Below the pieces are notes generated by a model that saw only the letters and a list, made by a program, of their open reading frames with translations, had not been told where the DNA came from and ran no database searches. A DNA stretch of 64,000 bases, taken from contig JAFUTI010000016.1 in assembly GCA_017471465.1 (NCBI GenBank), forward strand, positions 1-64,000. The letters are read 5' to 3'. Source of the stretch: Prevotella sp. (lineage in GTDB: Bacteria; Bacteroidota; Bacteroidia; Bacteroidales; Bacteroidaceae). The position numbers were made by a program, and so were the translations under genes. Below are positions 9,601 through 17,295 of the stretch, one piece after another (position 1 is the stretch's first letter; each line of letters begins with the position of its first letter).

Positions 9601-11355
9601 TGCCACCATGAAGTACCATAGATCAGGATTGGTGTCGAAGGCGTCGGGTGAAATCTTCTTTAGCTTCGAAGGCACGACGAACGTGTGGTTCGGGAACGGA
9701 CAGAAATAGAAAGCCTGTGACCCTACCTCCTCCAGCATCGTGAAGTCGGGAACCTCTGTGAAGTGGTTCATAGCAAATGCCCGGTAGCCAATCTTGGTGA
9801 TACAGCTGAGCCAGTCGCCACCATTGATTTTGCAGTTAAAGAAAGCCTGGTCGTCTACCTCGAAGGCCGGACTCTTGCTGGTCACCTTCGAAAGGCCGGA
9901 CAGATAGAATGCTCCCTTGCCAATGCGCTTGAGCGATGCGCCGATGTGCAGGCTCTTGACGGTCGTCGAGTTGAACGAGTTGTCGGGCACCTCCTCCAAC
10001 CCGTCGCCGAGCACCAGTTCGTCGATATTGGTATAGATAAAGGAGTTCCGTTCAATGCTCTTGATGTTGTCGCCCAGAGTCAGCTTGGTGAAATGGCCCT
10101 TGCCCGTGAAAGCACTTCTGCCGATGCGCGTCACCTTGTATTCACGGCCTTCGTCGTCCTTCACCACCGACGGGATGGTAAGTTCGCCGTTCTCGCTGCC
10201 ATAGTTGCCCAGCTTATAGCTCAGCACATCGGCCGTTCCGTCCTGTAGCAGGCCATACTCTATGTTGTCAATCTCCTTACGGATGGCATCGTAGGGACGC
10301 ACGTTGGTGAAAATGGCGGCCTGACACTGATAACCACTCACCAATGCACTCTTGTAGAAACCGTCGCAAGCACCTCCCCAACCGTAGTTGAAGTGGAAGT
10401 AGTCATTGCTGGTATAGCCATCGCAGACCAGGGCATGACCAGCTCCTTTCATTTCAAAGTCGGGATAGCCACTGTAAAGAACGGGGCGACCGTTGGTCAG
10501 TTCGGTAATCATCGCATTTTTCAATTCTGCTGCCGTGACGCCATGCTGCACAGCGATGTCCGGCTGATACCCGAAATAGTCTATCAGCGGCTGTGGGTCA
10601 AACCCAGTAGAACTGCCTTCTGGAGCATACCTTGTGCCGAAAGCCTTGCCGATGTCAGCCATCAATGTTGCTACCGCATTAGCTTGCACATCGTTATAAC
10701 GACTTTTATCATAATCATCGAGCATGTTGTCCCAGTCGTAGGTGTGGCCGGAGAAATCACCAATGGCTTTCTCTGGCCATTTCCAGTAGTTCATCACCTG
10801 CGCAATGGCTGTCGGTACGCATCCCGAAGGGCAGCCTGTCGGACAATTAGCGTTATAAGGCCCCCACTGGTTCCATGTCGTGGTGAGCAGCGGCCCCACT
10901 TGGATATATCCTATATAGCTCGGCAATGCGGGGGCCAGACGTGGCGATGCCAGAACAGGACTCTGTCGCAGGGAATCGATGGTTGTGGAATAACTTGCCA
11001 ACAAGTCCTTCATCTGAATGGGACAGCTGTCGTAGCTGAACGAACCGTGGTCGCAGTAGCCCAGCACCTCGTCGTCGGTGCCGGTTTCGCCCGAGATGAC
11101 GACGAAACCCTGATCACCGCCCAGGTTGACGACGTAGACATTGTCCTTGCCTGCCTGCACTTGCGACTTCATGCAGTGGGCCAGCATGGGGGTGGCGGGC
11201 TGTGCCGGAGCCTGTCGCTTAGACAGTTTCCTGGTGGAAGGGTGCGATGCGAACTGGCTGGCAATCTGCAGGGCCTGTTCGCGGCTGATGTCATCGGCCA
11301 ACGCATAGACAGCTGAAAGCAAGAGGGCGAATATGAGGGAAATAATCTTTTTCAT
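6685..11355 (-). CDS. Giant C10 family (streptopain-like) cysteine peptidase with LRR region
   Basis: A 1556-residue secreted protein. Signal peptide 1-20; propeptide-like region about 21-135 (VYVVNLGGDQGFVVISGE); catalytic domain about 145-350. The nucleophile is Cys179 in GCPSGCVPTAIAQVMNYW. The general base is His307 in GAGHALVCDGY, followed by FHFNYGWGG, which holds the Asn and Trp typical of C10 enzymes. Residues about 380-720 are BspA-type leucine-rich repeats (IGRSAFTGKGHFTKLTLGD). Near 735-800 the shared module appears again, ending AAIDSVTWRP. About 700 further residues are unrecognised and include a glycine/alanine-rich segment near 1000-1070. All catalytic residues are present. C10 enzymes are known as SpeB and interpain-type virulence proteases; 1556 residues is far longer than usual. 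Its start overlaps the stop of the small CTD protein before it. Confidence 0.85.
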   Translation of the reverse strand: MKKIISLIFALLLSAVYALADDISREQALQIASQFASHPSTRKLSKRQAPAQPATPMLAHCMKSQVQAGKDNVYVVNLGGDQGFVVISGETGTDDEVLGYCDHGSFSYDSCPIQMKDLLASYSTTIDSLRQSPVLASPRLAPALPSYIGYIQVGPLLTTTWNQWGPYNANCPTGCPSGCVPTAIAQVMNYWKWPEKAIGDFSGHTYDWDNMLDDYDKSRYNDVQANAVATLMADIGKAFGTRYAPEGSSTGFDPQPLIDYFGYQPDIAVQHGVTAAELKNAMITELTNGRPVLYSGYPDFEMKGAGHALVCDGYTSNDYFHFNYGWGGACDGFYKSALVSGYQCQAAIFTNVRPYDAIRKEIDNIEYGLLQDGTADVLSYKLGNYGSENGELTIPSVVKDDEGREYKVTRIGRSAFTGKGHFTKLTLGDNIKSIERNSFIYTNIDELVLGDGLEEVPDNSFNSTTVKSLHIGASLKRIGKGAFYLSGLSKVTSKSPAFEVDDQAFFNCKINGGDWLSCITKIGYRAFAMNHFTEVPDFTMLEEVGSQAFYFCPFPNHTFVVPSKLKKISPDAFDTNPDLWYFMVADNPNFYCSPKLQNWLLNNNSTSLIMTTNETMLFPDVLPETVVRMEPRSVRPGSSIKIPSSVVEMEGAYKDYEYLRTLTCYATVPPEITEATFHEKTFTNRPWLYVPPGSEELYLNAPVWKRLGWPREINNYEPAPPQDRQYYMVVNATDENQQRVNIPISEVGNMQIADDGQHVVIKRNGNADLTVSLAAIDSVTWRPGFILDNAEVFDLNDSTLTVEAQKCTVKFDATCIDGDVQLSVRNAVLTPQVMEGVTRGFAVDLSLSNGEHELSGAADIIIPVSPEGQEKVCAAYYNEAEGQWEPVRFKHDEASGTVTITTNHLSLYSVFYTKNDFTSLAMLNYYGMTPTLYDIDDAIKKLLHIVSSDDPDAQMVREFKDEMGFWQSVGLDGVYNAVTSITEPLLDFKPEALDHAVTAMGYLGTAMSILDVVGADIKGDDVGVVKGTLSTVLNYTGGQMAAAIGTPIMAASSACVAFIGIALDKLYTSVMEKKRDMFREAYQYYYSLHGFNALIGDSKYKIDDKNPHGYFRTTKDWYNHFYPIIAEGKLTKDKLEGVIEQTVRLYCDRFWDDNEEVRTWSYEYAKTQGLSSYMWISEADKEQISNEYYAELMNGEMVSVIAAIKRNVEIEAQNRYSNALKKVAAIVNTQYRLAISDSSAPKDGKSKFAGWTMRFANIPSTVSNEKEWECTIGDDGTATLGYFTVYSLLQNEMPFEVVLCDKNGIEKKSWKFSISENTGKRRIKIDLANSGVEVEAPKLKDLTMAYDPAVVQIPMTIDGNLYYYELDELVAHPHASSTAIPCYLNGSFNKQARFQYEIEKFFKQHDFITVDDAGHVKLGDDIVGTMTGNEGSGQFTINTTHKFVEKTKQEFVHGFNRSLASGGDVTGIFNLLNGTIKHKIDCEFTVVRNADNSYTVAFTGAGIYNLEAEGVALVENYDWSALDAGVEQKITVDDISTGMTEAEGTVKLQYTVNISM

Positions 11356-11831
11356 GGCTTGTGGAACTTAAATGAGAACTGCTTGTTTTTTACGATGTAG
11401 AGGCCCTTGCCCAGATTCTGCAGAGGAATCGTAGCACAGCCATTACCGTCAAGACGGTATTGGCCCGCCATAGTCCCTTTGATGGTGTACAGCGACACCA
11501 CGGAGCCGGGCTCGCCACCACTGATGGTGAGTGTGCCGTCGCGGAAGCTGAACTGCGTCTGTGGTACCGTCACTTCCTCTACGCCGTCGATGATGTCGTC
11601 CACGTCGAAGCCAATCTTCTGCAGCAAGTAGATAGGATACTGCACCGAGGTCTTGCTGGTGGTCATCACCAAATCACTGCCGGAATAGGTCACTACGGGT
11701 TTTTCCGTAAAGGAGAACTTTGCCACGGTGCCGTCTTTCTGATAGACGACTATGGCGTTCTGCGCCCTGACGCCCAATGTCCCTGCCACAAGCAGCAGGG
11801 CGCTTAACACTAGTCTTACGGTTGTCTTCAT
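11352..11831 (-). CDS. Small secreted protein with type IX-like C-terminal domain (copy 1)
   Basis: The start at 11831 gives a 159-residue protein with signal peptide MKTTVRLVLSALLLVAGTLG. The longer frame up to 11915 would begin upstream of the predicted promoter and is rejected. After the signal comes the beta-rich module VVYQKDGTVAKFSFTEKPVV, ending with LLQKIGF, then a sorting-domain-like C-terminus: GSVVSLYTIKGTMAGQY and GKGLYIVKNKQFSFKF. It overlaps the C10 peptidase start by four bases (ATGA) and leads the four-gene operon that runs to 3619. The domain order is the same as in the proteins at 6.2 and 25.2 kb. The role is unknown; supplying a sorting or anchoring domain to the C10 protein, which lacks one, is a reasonable hypothesis. 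Confidence 0.8.
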   Translation of the reverse strand: MKTTVRLVLSALLLVAGTLGVRAQNAIVVYQKDGTVAKFSFTEKPVVTYSGSDLVMTTSKTSVQYPIYLLQKIGFDVDDIIDGVEEVTVPQTQFSFRDGTLTISGGEPGSVVSLYTIKGTMAGQYRLDGNGCATIPLQNLGKGLYIVKNKQFSFKFHKP

Positions 11832-11858
11832 ATCTTTGCAAATAGTTATTATTTGCGA

Positions 11859-11866
11859 CAAAGATA
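11859..11866 (-). promoter_or_regulatory. -7 promoter element of the small CTD/C10 operon
   Basis: TATCTTTG on the minus strand, about 28 bases before the ATG at 11831. A TTTTG at 11892-11896 lies somewhat too far away (25 bp) to be an ideal -33 element. Confidence 0.6.
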
Positions 11867-11899
11867 GGGAAAGGCGGGGAGAAAAGACTTGCAAAATCA

Positions 11900-11939
11900 C
11901 AAAATCGACTTGCAATTGTGATTATGCAAGTCGATTTTG
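11900..11939 (-). terminator. 15-bp inverted repeat, probable terminator of the glycan operon
   Basis: Perfect arms 11900-11914 and 11925-11939 around a 10-base loop, just after the AraC-type regulator stop at 11963. The 3' arm ends in TTTT. The sequence TTGCAAGTC occurs once more just downstream, so an operator role is also possible. Confidence 0.6.
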
Positions 11940-11962
11940 CTGCTTCTGCCGTGGCGCTGCTC

Positions 11963-13576
11963 TTATTTTTCGGCCGTCCAATCCTTCGGCGTCTTGCCGG
12001 TGACGGTCTTGAAAGCGCGGAAGAATGATGACTCTGAAGAGAAGCCCGATGCCGTCCAGATCTCGGAGATTTTCTTGCCGGGATGTCGGCGCAGCAGTTG
12101 TTGGGCGTATTCCACGCGATAGGTGTTGACAAACTGCGTGAACGAGCAGCCGCGGGTGTTCTTGATGCAGTTGGAGACGTAAGTGCGGTTGGAACCAAGC
12201 GCGTCGGCCACGTCCTGCACTTTCAGTTCGCTGCTGAGGTATGGCTGCTGTTCGTCCATGTAACGGCAGATGCGCTCCATGAGCTCGTTGTCGCCAGTGT
12301 CGGTATGGTGGAGTAGCGACGGAGCCGGGCGGCGTCGCCGCAAAATGACTGTCATGATGATGGCTGCAAGAAGGAGTAGTGACGCAATGGCTATCCACAG
12401 CCACAAAGGCAGCCGGTTCTCTTGTAGCTCCATCGTCTTCTCAATGCCGACATGCAGCAGGAACACGGTGGATGCTGCTTCGTAGTTGTTGTTCTGTTGC
12501 AGGATGCCGCCCACCACCATCAGGTCGCCGCTGTCGGTCAGCACGGGATACCAGCGACCTGCGCTGTCCACGGGCTCACTATATAATAAGGTGACAGGTG
12601 CCGGAGTCGACTGATAGTCGATGGCGGCCACATAGAAGCGATGATCACCAGAGTCGTCGGGGTAGTTCTCGCCGTAGCCCACGATGTAGGCCCTGCCTCG
12701 GCTCCTGTCGACGACGACGGGTGCATACCAGCAGATGCGGCTCCACTGGCTCCGCATGGGAATGGGACTGGTGGTTGGCAGCAGCGAGAAGTCCTCGCCC
12801 GTCACCTTGGCAATGGCCATGAGACTGTCGCCACGCAGCACCTGTATCAGGCTGGTGTAGTCGCCTCTGGCCTCGTCGCCGATGAAGCACGAGCCGTGAC
12901 TGCCCGGGAGCGGACAGACGGGGCGCCACGTCCGGAACAGAGGAACGGTGAACGGCTCTCCCCTCAGGCGGTCGACGATGATGGTGTCGAAGTCGTCGGC
13001 ATGGATGTCGCGGCTGCCGAAGATGATGGCGTTGTCACTGGCCGTACGGATGATGTGGGGCACGCTGCGGTGCTGGGTCACGGGCTTCACGAACTTGCAC
13101 TGGCGGCTGCCGTCGTACAGCTCGATGCAGTCGTCCTGATACCAGTTGCCGCTGATGACGATGCGCCCGCTGTCAATGAGCAGCGTATTGGCGAAACAAC
13201 GCTTCCGTTCCAGGCAGCCATAGCCCTTGAAGCTGTGTGCTGCCGGGTCGTACAGCTCGAGCGTAAATGTCTGACCGATTCCCAGAGCCTGCTCGTGGCC
13301 TCCAAACAGCAGCACCTGCCCCGACGGCATGACCGCCGCTCCTCCGTGGTCGTGGCTGTAGGCTGTCTCGATGAGGTGCCACTGGCCGTCGCGATAGTAT
13401 TCTGCCGTCTGCGTGGGCACGAAGCCAGTGGTGTGACCGCCAGCCGCCACCACCTCGCCTCCGACACAGAATACCGAGTGACCGAGGCGTGGAACGTTCA
13501 AGTCGGGCAGTCGCTCCACCTGTAGCGGGGCGGTCGGACAGACGGTCAGCAGCAGTGAGACGAGTAGTGCTGTCAT
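11963..13576 (-). CDS. Kelch-like sensor / transmembrane / AraC-type DNA-binding regulator
   Basis: A 537-residue protein starting at 13576 (MTALLVSLLLTVCPTAPLQ). The open frame extends 65 codons upstream, but that part is the reverse frame of the GH105 gene. After a signal/anchor, residues about 25-380 hold Kelch-type beta-propeller motifs (RLGHSVFCVGGEVVAAGGHT and VMPSGQVLLFGGHEQ). A membrane segment follows near 390-412 (LWLWIAIASLLLLAAIIMTV), then an arginine-rich stop-transfer sequence. Residues about 430-535 form an AraC helix-turn-helix domain (VQDVADALGSNRTYVSNCIK, then KISEIWTASGFSSESSFFRA). There is no kinase or receiver domain. It is the last gene of the GH51/GH51/GH105 operon (14 bp after GH105), so it probably senses a periplasmic sugar and controls that operon. 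Hybrid two-component regulators are the usual architecture for this job; this one is simpler. Confidence 0.85.
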   Translation of the reverse strand: MTALLVSLLLTVCPTAPLQVERLPDLNVPRLGHSVFCVGGEVVAAGGHTTGFVPTQTAEYYRDGQWHLIETAYSHDHGGAAVMPSGQVLLFGGHEQALGIGQTFTLELYDPAAHSFKGYGCLERKRCFANTLLIDSGRIVISGNWYQDDCIELYDGSRQCKFVKPVTQHRSVPHIIRTASDNAIIFGSRDIHADDFDTIIVDRLRGEPFTVPLFRTWRPVCPLPGSHGSCFIGDEARGDYTSLIQVLRGDSLMAIAKVTGEDFSLLPTTSPIPMRSQWSRICWYAPVVVDRSRGRAYIVGYGENYPDDSGDHRFYVAAIDYQSTPAPVTLLYSEPVDSAGRWYPVLTDSGDLMVVGGILQQNNNYEAASTVFLLHVGIEKTMELQENRLPLWLWIAIASLLLLAAIIMTVILRRRRPAPSLLHHTDTGDNELMERICRYMDEQQPYLSSELKVQDVADALGSNRTYVSNCIKNTRGCSFTQFVNTYRVEYAQQLLRRHPGKKISEIWTASGFSSESSFFRAFKTVTGKTPKDWTAEK

Positions 13577-13590
13577 GGGGGCGGTAGTCT

Positions 13591-14811
13591 CTATTTGCCC
13601 TGACTGAGGTAGCGGCTGTATTCGCAGGCGGCGAGCAGGAAGGCACCGACGCCGAAGTTGGCCTCGCTGTTCTGGTCGACCCTCTGGCCGGGGATGGCGC
13701 GCTCGCCGATGGGCTGCACGTAGCCCACCTTTCCGGAAGGCTGCAGGGCGGTCTCCGTCAGGTAGCGCCAAGCCTTAGCAATGACGGGGGCAAACTCATG
13801 CTTGGAGAGGTAGCCGTTGTTGACACCCCACAGCAGACCGTAGGTGAAGAAGGCCGTGCCCGACGTCTCAGGACCGGGAGCATGCTGCGGGTCGGCCATG
13901 GAGCGCGTCCAGTAGCCCTGTGGCTGCTGCAGCGAGGCCACGGCACGGGCCAGACGGGTGTACTTCTCGACGAAGAACGGCTGGCGCACATACTCCTCGG
14001 GCATGTCCTGCAGCACCTTGGCCAGTCCGGCCAGCACCCAGCCGTCGCCGCGTGCCCAGTAGTCTTTCTTGCCGTTGGCCGACTTGTGCTTGGGCCACAC
14101 GTACTTACCGTCGCGGAAGTAGAGGCCCGTCTCGGGGTCGAGCATGATGCTGTCGCTGTAGAGCAGGTTCTCGTAGAGCTTGTCGAGATATTTCTGCTCG
14201 CCCGTCAGGCGGTACATCTTTGTCATCACGGGCATCACCATGTAGAGGGCGTCGGCCCACCACCAGTAGTCGGTCTGTGGCGAGTCGGCCTCGTAGCCCA
14301 TCACCTCGCGGGCACGGGCAATCATTTGTGATTGCTCTTTGTTTATAGTTGAAAGCTTATCGTTTATAGTTGATGTGCTTGCATGCCCTTGTTTACCAGC
14401 AGTGTAATCATCTATAAACTTTAAACCATAAACTTTAAACATAAAAAGATCGATGTAGGTCTGGAAGCATATCTGCCAGTCGCCGAAGAGCACGTAGTCC
14501 TGGCCCTCGCCATACTGGCGGTACTTCCACTTGGCGGGGTCGGTCTCGGTGGCTCCCTGCCAGTGGTTGTGCTCCGCCCAGCGGATGCTGTAGTCGAGCA
14601 TCTGCTGGTCTTGGAGCAACTTATAGACTTCAATATTGCCGGTGTGATAGGCGGCGTTGTCCCAGAAGGCCCGTACTTCGGCCTTGTTATTCGTCTGCCA
14701 GTAGGTGTTGACCTGCCGGATGACATCCTTCACCTGGCCGGACGTCCATGTGCGGGCCTGTATGATGGCGGCCACGGAGAGACACGCCGCAAAAAGAACT
14801 TTTCTCATCAT
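13591..14811 (-). CDS. GH105/GH88-type unsaturated uronyl hydrolase, secreted
   Basis: A 406-residue protein with signal peptide MMRKVLFAACLSVAAIIQA. The family is unsaturated rhamnogalacturonyl hydrolases (YteR/YesR type), which remove 4,5-unsaturated uronic acid from lyase-generated oligosaccharides. Signatures are TDYWWWADALYMVMPVMTKM, YWARGDGWVLAGLAKVLQDM and GPETSGTAFFTYGLLWGV. Residues about 120-155 form a low-complexity insert (STINDKLSTINK) encoded by AT-rich repeats at 14341-14446 and absent from typical family members. It stays in frame and probably forms a surface loop. Its neighbours are two arabinofuranosidases upstream (6 bp gap) and the Kelch-AraC regulator downstream, which fits degradation of arabinose-substituted rhamnogalacturonan. 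Confidence 0.85.
   Translation of the reverse strand: MMRKVLFAACLSVAAIIQARTWTSGQVKDVIRQVNTYWQTNNKAEVRAFWDNAAYHTGNIEVYKLLQDQQMLDYSIRWAEHNHWQGATETDPAKWKYRQYGEGQDYVLFGDWQICFQTYIDLFMFKVYGLKFIDDYTAGKQGHASTSTINDKLSTINKEQSQMIARAREVMGYEADSPQTDYWWWADALYMVMPVMTKMYRLTGEQKYLDKLYENLLYSDSIMLDPETGLYFRDGKYVWPKHKSANGKKDYWARGDGWVLAGLAKVLQDMPEEYVRQPFFVEKYTRLARAVASLQQPQGYWTRSMADPQHAPGPETSGTAFFTYGLLWGVNNGYLSKHEFAPVIAKAWRYLTETALQPSGKVGYVQPIGERAIPGQRVDQNSEANFGVGAFLLAACEYSRYLSQGK
14341..14446. repeat. AT-rich repeat insert inside the GH105 gene
   Basis: GTTTATAG occurs at 14341-14348 and 14362-14369, and its reverse complement at 14412-14419, followed by two copies of ATAAACTTTAAAC. The segment is much more AT-rich than the surrounding coding sequence and codes for the non-conserved loop STINDKLSTINK. 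It resembles an intergenic-type repeat that landed in frame. Confidence 0.65.
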
Positions 14812-14817
14812 GCGCTC

Positions 14818-17283
14818 TTATTTCATAATGTGGATAATGTTCAGAGAATAGGGAGGAATGTCTACCGCCACCTTATTGCCGCAGGGCGAGAGCTCTTGTT
14901 CCACAGGGACGATGGCCGTGGGCTGCGAGAGTGTGTTCTCGTCCATTCCATCGGCAGAACAGAGGCGGACGACATGGGCGTTGCCGGGCACGTAGTTCGC
15001 CAGTCGCAGCTGGGCCGTGGTCTGCTCGCCGCTCGTGTTCACCACCTTCACAATCAGCTCGCCGGTCGACTCGTCGATCGTGGCTGATGAGAAGACGCCT
15101 TTTGACGTGTCGTGCTTCAAGACGGTATCGAAGACGAGGTCGCTGTCGAGCCACACCTTCACGCTGTCGCCGCTGACGGTGAGCTTCACGTCGTACCAGC
15201 GTCCCTGCTCCACCTGTCCGGCTTTGGTAACCGTCTGTATCTTACTGCCATCCTTCACCTGCTCGATGGCGTGCTGGCTGTTGCCCCATCCGCCGAAGTT
15301 CACCCAGCAGTAGTTCTTCTCATCGGTATAGTTGAACACAATCATAAACCCTTCCCGTCCGCCGTCCTTGCGGGCACGGCACGTGATGGTATAGTGGTCG
15401 GAGTCGATGGTGTGGGTGCATAAGGCCATAGCGCCTTCCACATTACCCTTCTGCTGCAGGATGCCCTCGCCGTTCACTTCCCAGTTGCCGTTGACGGTCT
15501 CCGGCTTGCCGGTCTTGGGCAGCGGGTCGCAGTGGGTATAGCTGGCCTGCGTGACCCAAGTGGCGTAGCCCACACGGCTACTCTTGGGGGTGATGCCACG
15601 CTCTCTGGCCATCGTATATGGAATTGTCTGCTTGACGGGCACCACCTGCGTGCCAAGATGCCGTGGCATCAGCATCTGGACGTAATAGGAGGGTGTCCCC
15701 ATGACCTGATGCGAGTTGAAGCGTATCATGTCGGGACGCCACTTCGCGTCGTTCTCGTTGACGAAGATAGGGGCGTAGGAGTTCAGGGGCACGATGTCGG
15801 AGTTGTTCTCCATACCCATCATGTAGACAGCCTCGCCCAGGGCAGCGTTCAGATTGCCGAGGTTGCCGAAGCTGCTGGTGACGGCGTATTCGCCGACATA
15901 GATCTTCGGCCCGCGGCGGTCGTAGCTGTCATACTTACGGAAGTTGTCGGCAAACCACGAGGGGTTGCGGTAGTAGTGTTCGTCGAGCAGCTCTACCGGC
16001 TCCTTGGAATACCATTTCGGCGCGTCAGTGCCCCAGGCAGCGACGTTGCCTATGAGGTGCATCTTCGGATACTTGGCCAGTATCTGCTCCTTGAACAGGC
16101 GGAAGCGGTCGTAGTAGCGGTCGCTCTGCTGGCTGGCATCGGGCTGGTTGTTCTCGTTGCCAATCTCCAGATACTCGATATTGAAGGGTGCGGGATGTCC
16201 GTTCTTGGCACGCAGGGCGCCGTACTTCGTTGTCACGTCGCCGTTAGCGTATTCCAGGGCAGCGAGTGTCTCGTCAATCCAAGGCTGCAGGGAGTCGACG
16301 GGCGTCATGCCGCCGTGCCACAGTCCGACATTCACCACGTAGAGAGGTTTGGCACCGAGGTCCTCGGCCATCTGCAGATACTCGTGGAAACCGATGCCGT
16401 CGGTCGTCCGATAGCCCCAGTTGACGTTCCAGTGGCCCGGACGCTCCTCGACAGGGCCTATCGTGCGCTCCCAGCGGAACGCATTCTCAGGCGAGATCTG
16501 TCCCTCGACGAAGCAGCCGCCGGGGAAGCGCATAAACTTAGGATGCATCTGGTAGAGCATGTTGGCAAGGTCAGGCCGCAGACCGTTGTCGCGGTTCTTG
16601 AAGGTCGGCGGGAAGAGGCTTACCACGTCTATCTGCAGCGTCCCCTTACCGTCGAAGACGAGTGCGAAGCGCGCCTGAGGGTTGTTCTCGACGGCACACA
16701 GCGTTGCCGTCAGCTTCGTCCAGTCTTTCAGGCGCAACCCGCTCTTCACGTTTCCGCCGTCAGACACCAGCAGTTCCGTCTCGGCACAGATGATGTCGCC
16801 CTTGAAGAGCCGCGCCTTGATGCTGCCCCGATAGGTTCCCTTCGCCCATAGCGACAGACGGTACTGCCGGCCCTTCACGGCATTGATACCCCAGAAGCCG
16901 TCGTTGATGAGACAGGCAGGCTGGCGTGGCGTGGCGTCAACGGTCAGTTCCAGGGCGTTCTGCTGCGCGCTGTTCAGCAGTTTCACGCTCTTTGAAGGCT
17001 GAATCAGCTTGGCCGAGAGTTGCCAGGGCATCTGCGGTGCCACGAGCCATGACCGCATATCGGCCGGTTTGCCATATTCCGGGCCGTCCTCGAACGAGCG
17101 GTTCTGGATGAGCTCGGCATAGAGGCCACCGTCGGCGGCGTGGTTGATGTCCTCGAAGAAGATGCCATAGTGCGTGGGGCTGATCCTGGGCCCGCGCTGG
17201 CTGACATCGATGTCGATGTTCACTTGGGCTGCTGCGGCGCTGCAACACAGACAACAGACGGATAGTAGCGTTGATTTCTTCAT
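14818..17283 (-). CDS. GH51 alpha-L-arabinofuranosidase with inserted jelly-roll domain
   Basis: An 821-residue secreted protein with a signal peptide ending near CCSAAAAQ. It has an N-terminal carbohydrate-binding-like beta sandwich (about 25-210) and a GH51 (beta/alpha)8 barrel. The acid/base Glu is in YLEIGNENNQ (near residue 376) and the nucleophile Glu in IYVGEYAVTSSFGN (near 465). Residues about 600-725 form a concanavalin/LamG-like domain (DHYTITCRARKDGGREGFM, then YDVKLTVSGDSVKVWLDSDL) set into the C-terminal beta sandwich. GH51 enzymes release terminal alpha-L-arabinofuranose from arabinan, arabinogalactan or arabinoxylan. It is the second gene of the operon, 12 bp after the other GH51 gene. 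Both catalytic residues are present. Confidence 0.9.
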   Translation of the reverse strand: MKKSTLLSVCCLCCSAAAAQVNIDIDVSQRGPRISPTHYGIFFEDINHAADGGLYAELIQNRSFEDGPEYGKPADMRSWLVAPQMPWQLSAKLIQPSKSVKLLNSAQQNALELTVDATPRQPACLINDGFWGINAVKGRQYRLSLWAKGTYRGSIKARLFKGDIICAETELLVSDGGNVKSGLRLKDWTKLTATLCAVENNPQARFALVFDGKGTLQIDVVSLFPPTFKNRDNGLRPDLANMLYQMHPKFMRFPGGCFVEGQISPENAFRWERTIGPVEERPGHWNVNWGYRTTDGIGFHEYLQMAEDLGAKPLYVVNVGLWHGGMTPVDSLQPWIDETLAALEYANGDVTTKYGALRAKNGHPAPFNIEYLEIGNENNQPDASQQSDRYYDRFRLFKEQILAKYPKMHLIGNVAAWGTDAPKWYSKEPVELLDEHYYRNPSWFADNFRKYDSYDRRGPKIYVGEYAVTSSFGNLGNLNAALGEAVYMMGMENNSDIVPLNSYAPIFVNENDAKWRPDMIRFNSHQVMGTPSYYVQMLMPRHLGTQVVPVKQTIPYTMARERGITPKSSRVGYATWVTQASYTHCDPLPKTGKPETVNGNWEVNGEGILQQKGNVEGAMALCTHTIDSDHYTITCRARKDGGREGFMIVFNYTDEKNYCWVNFGGWGNSQHAIEQVKDGSKIQTVTKAGQVEQGRWYDVKLTVSGDSVKVWLDSDLVFDTVLKHDTSKGVFSSATIDESTGELIVKVVNTSGEQTTAQLRLANYVPGNAHVVRLCSADGMDENTLSQPTAIVPVEQELSPCGNKVAVDIPPYSLNIIHIMK

Positions 17284-17295
17284 GCTTTTATCATT

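Noticed and set aside
13577-13771. Upstream extension of the Kelch-AraC frame (65 codons)
   Set aside because: The extension is arginine-rich antisense-like sequence lying over the GH105 gene; a signal peptide starts at 13576.
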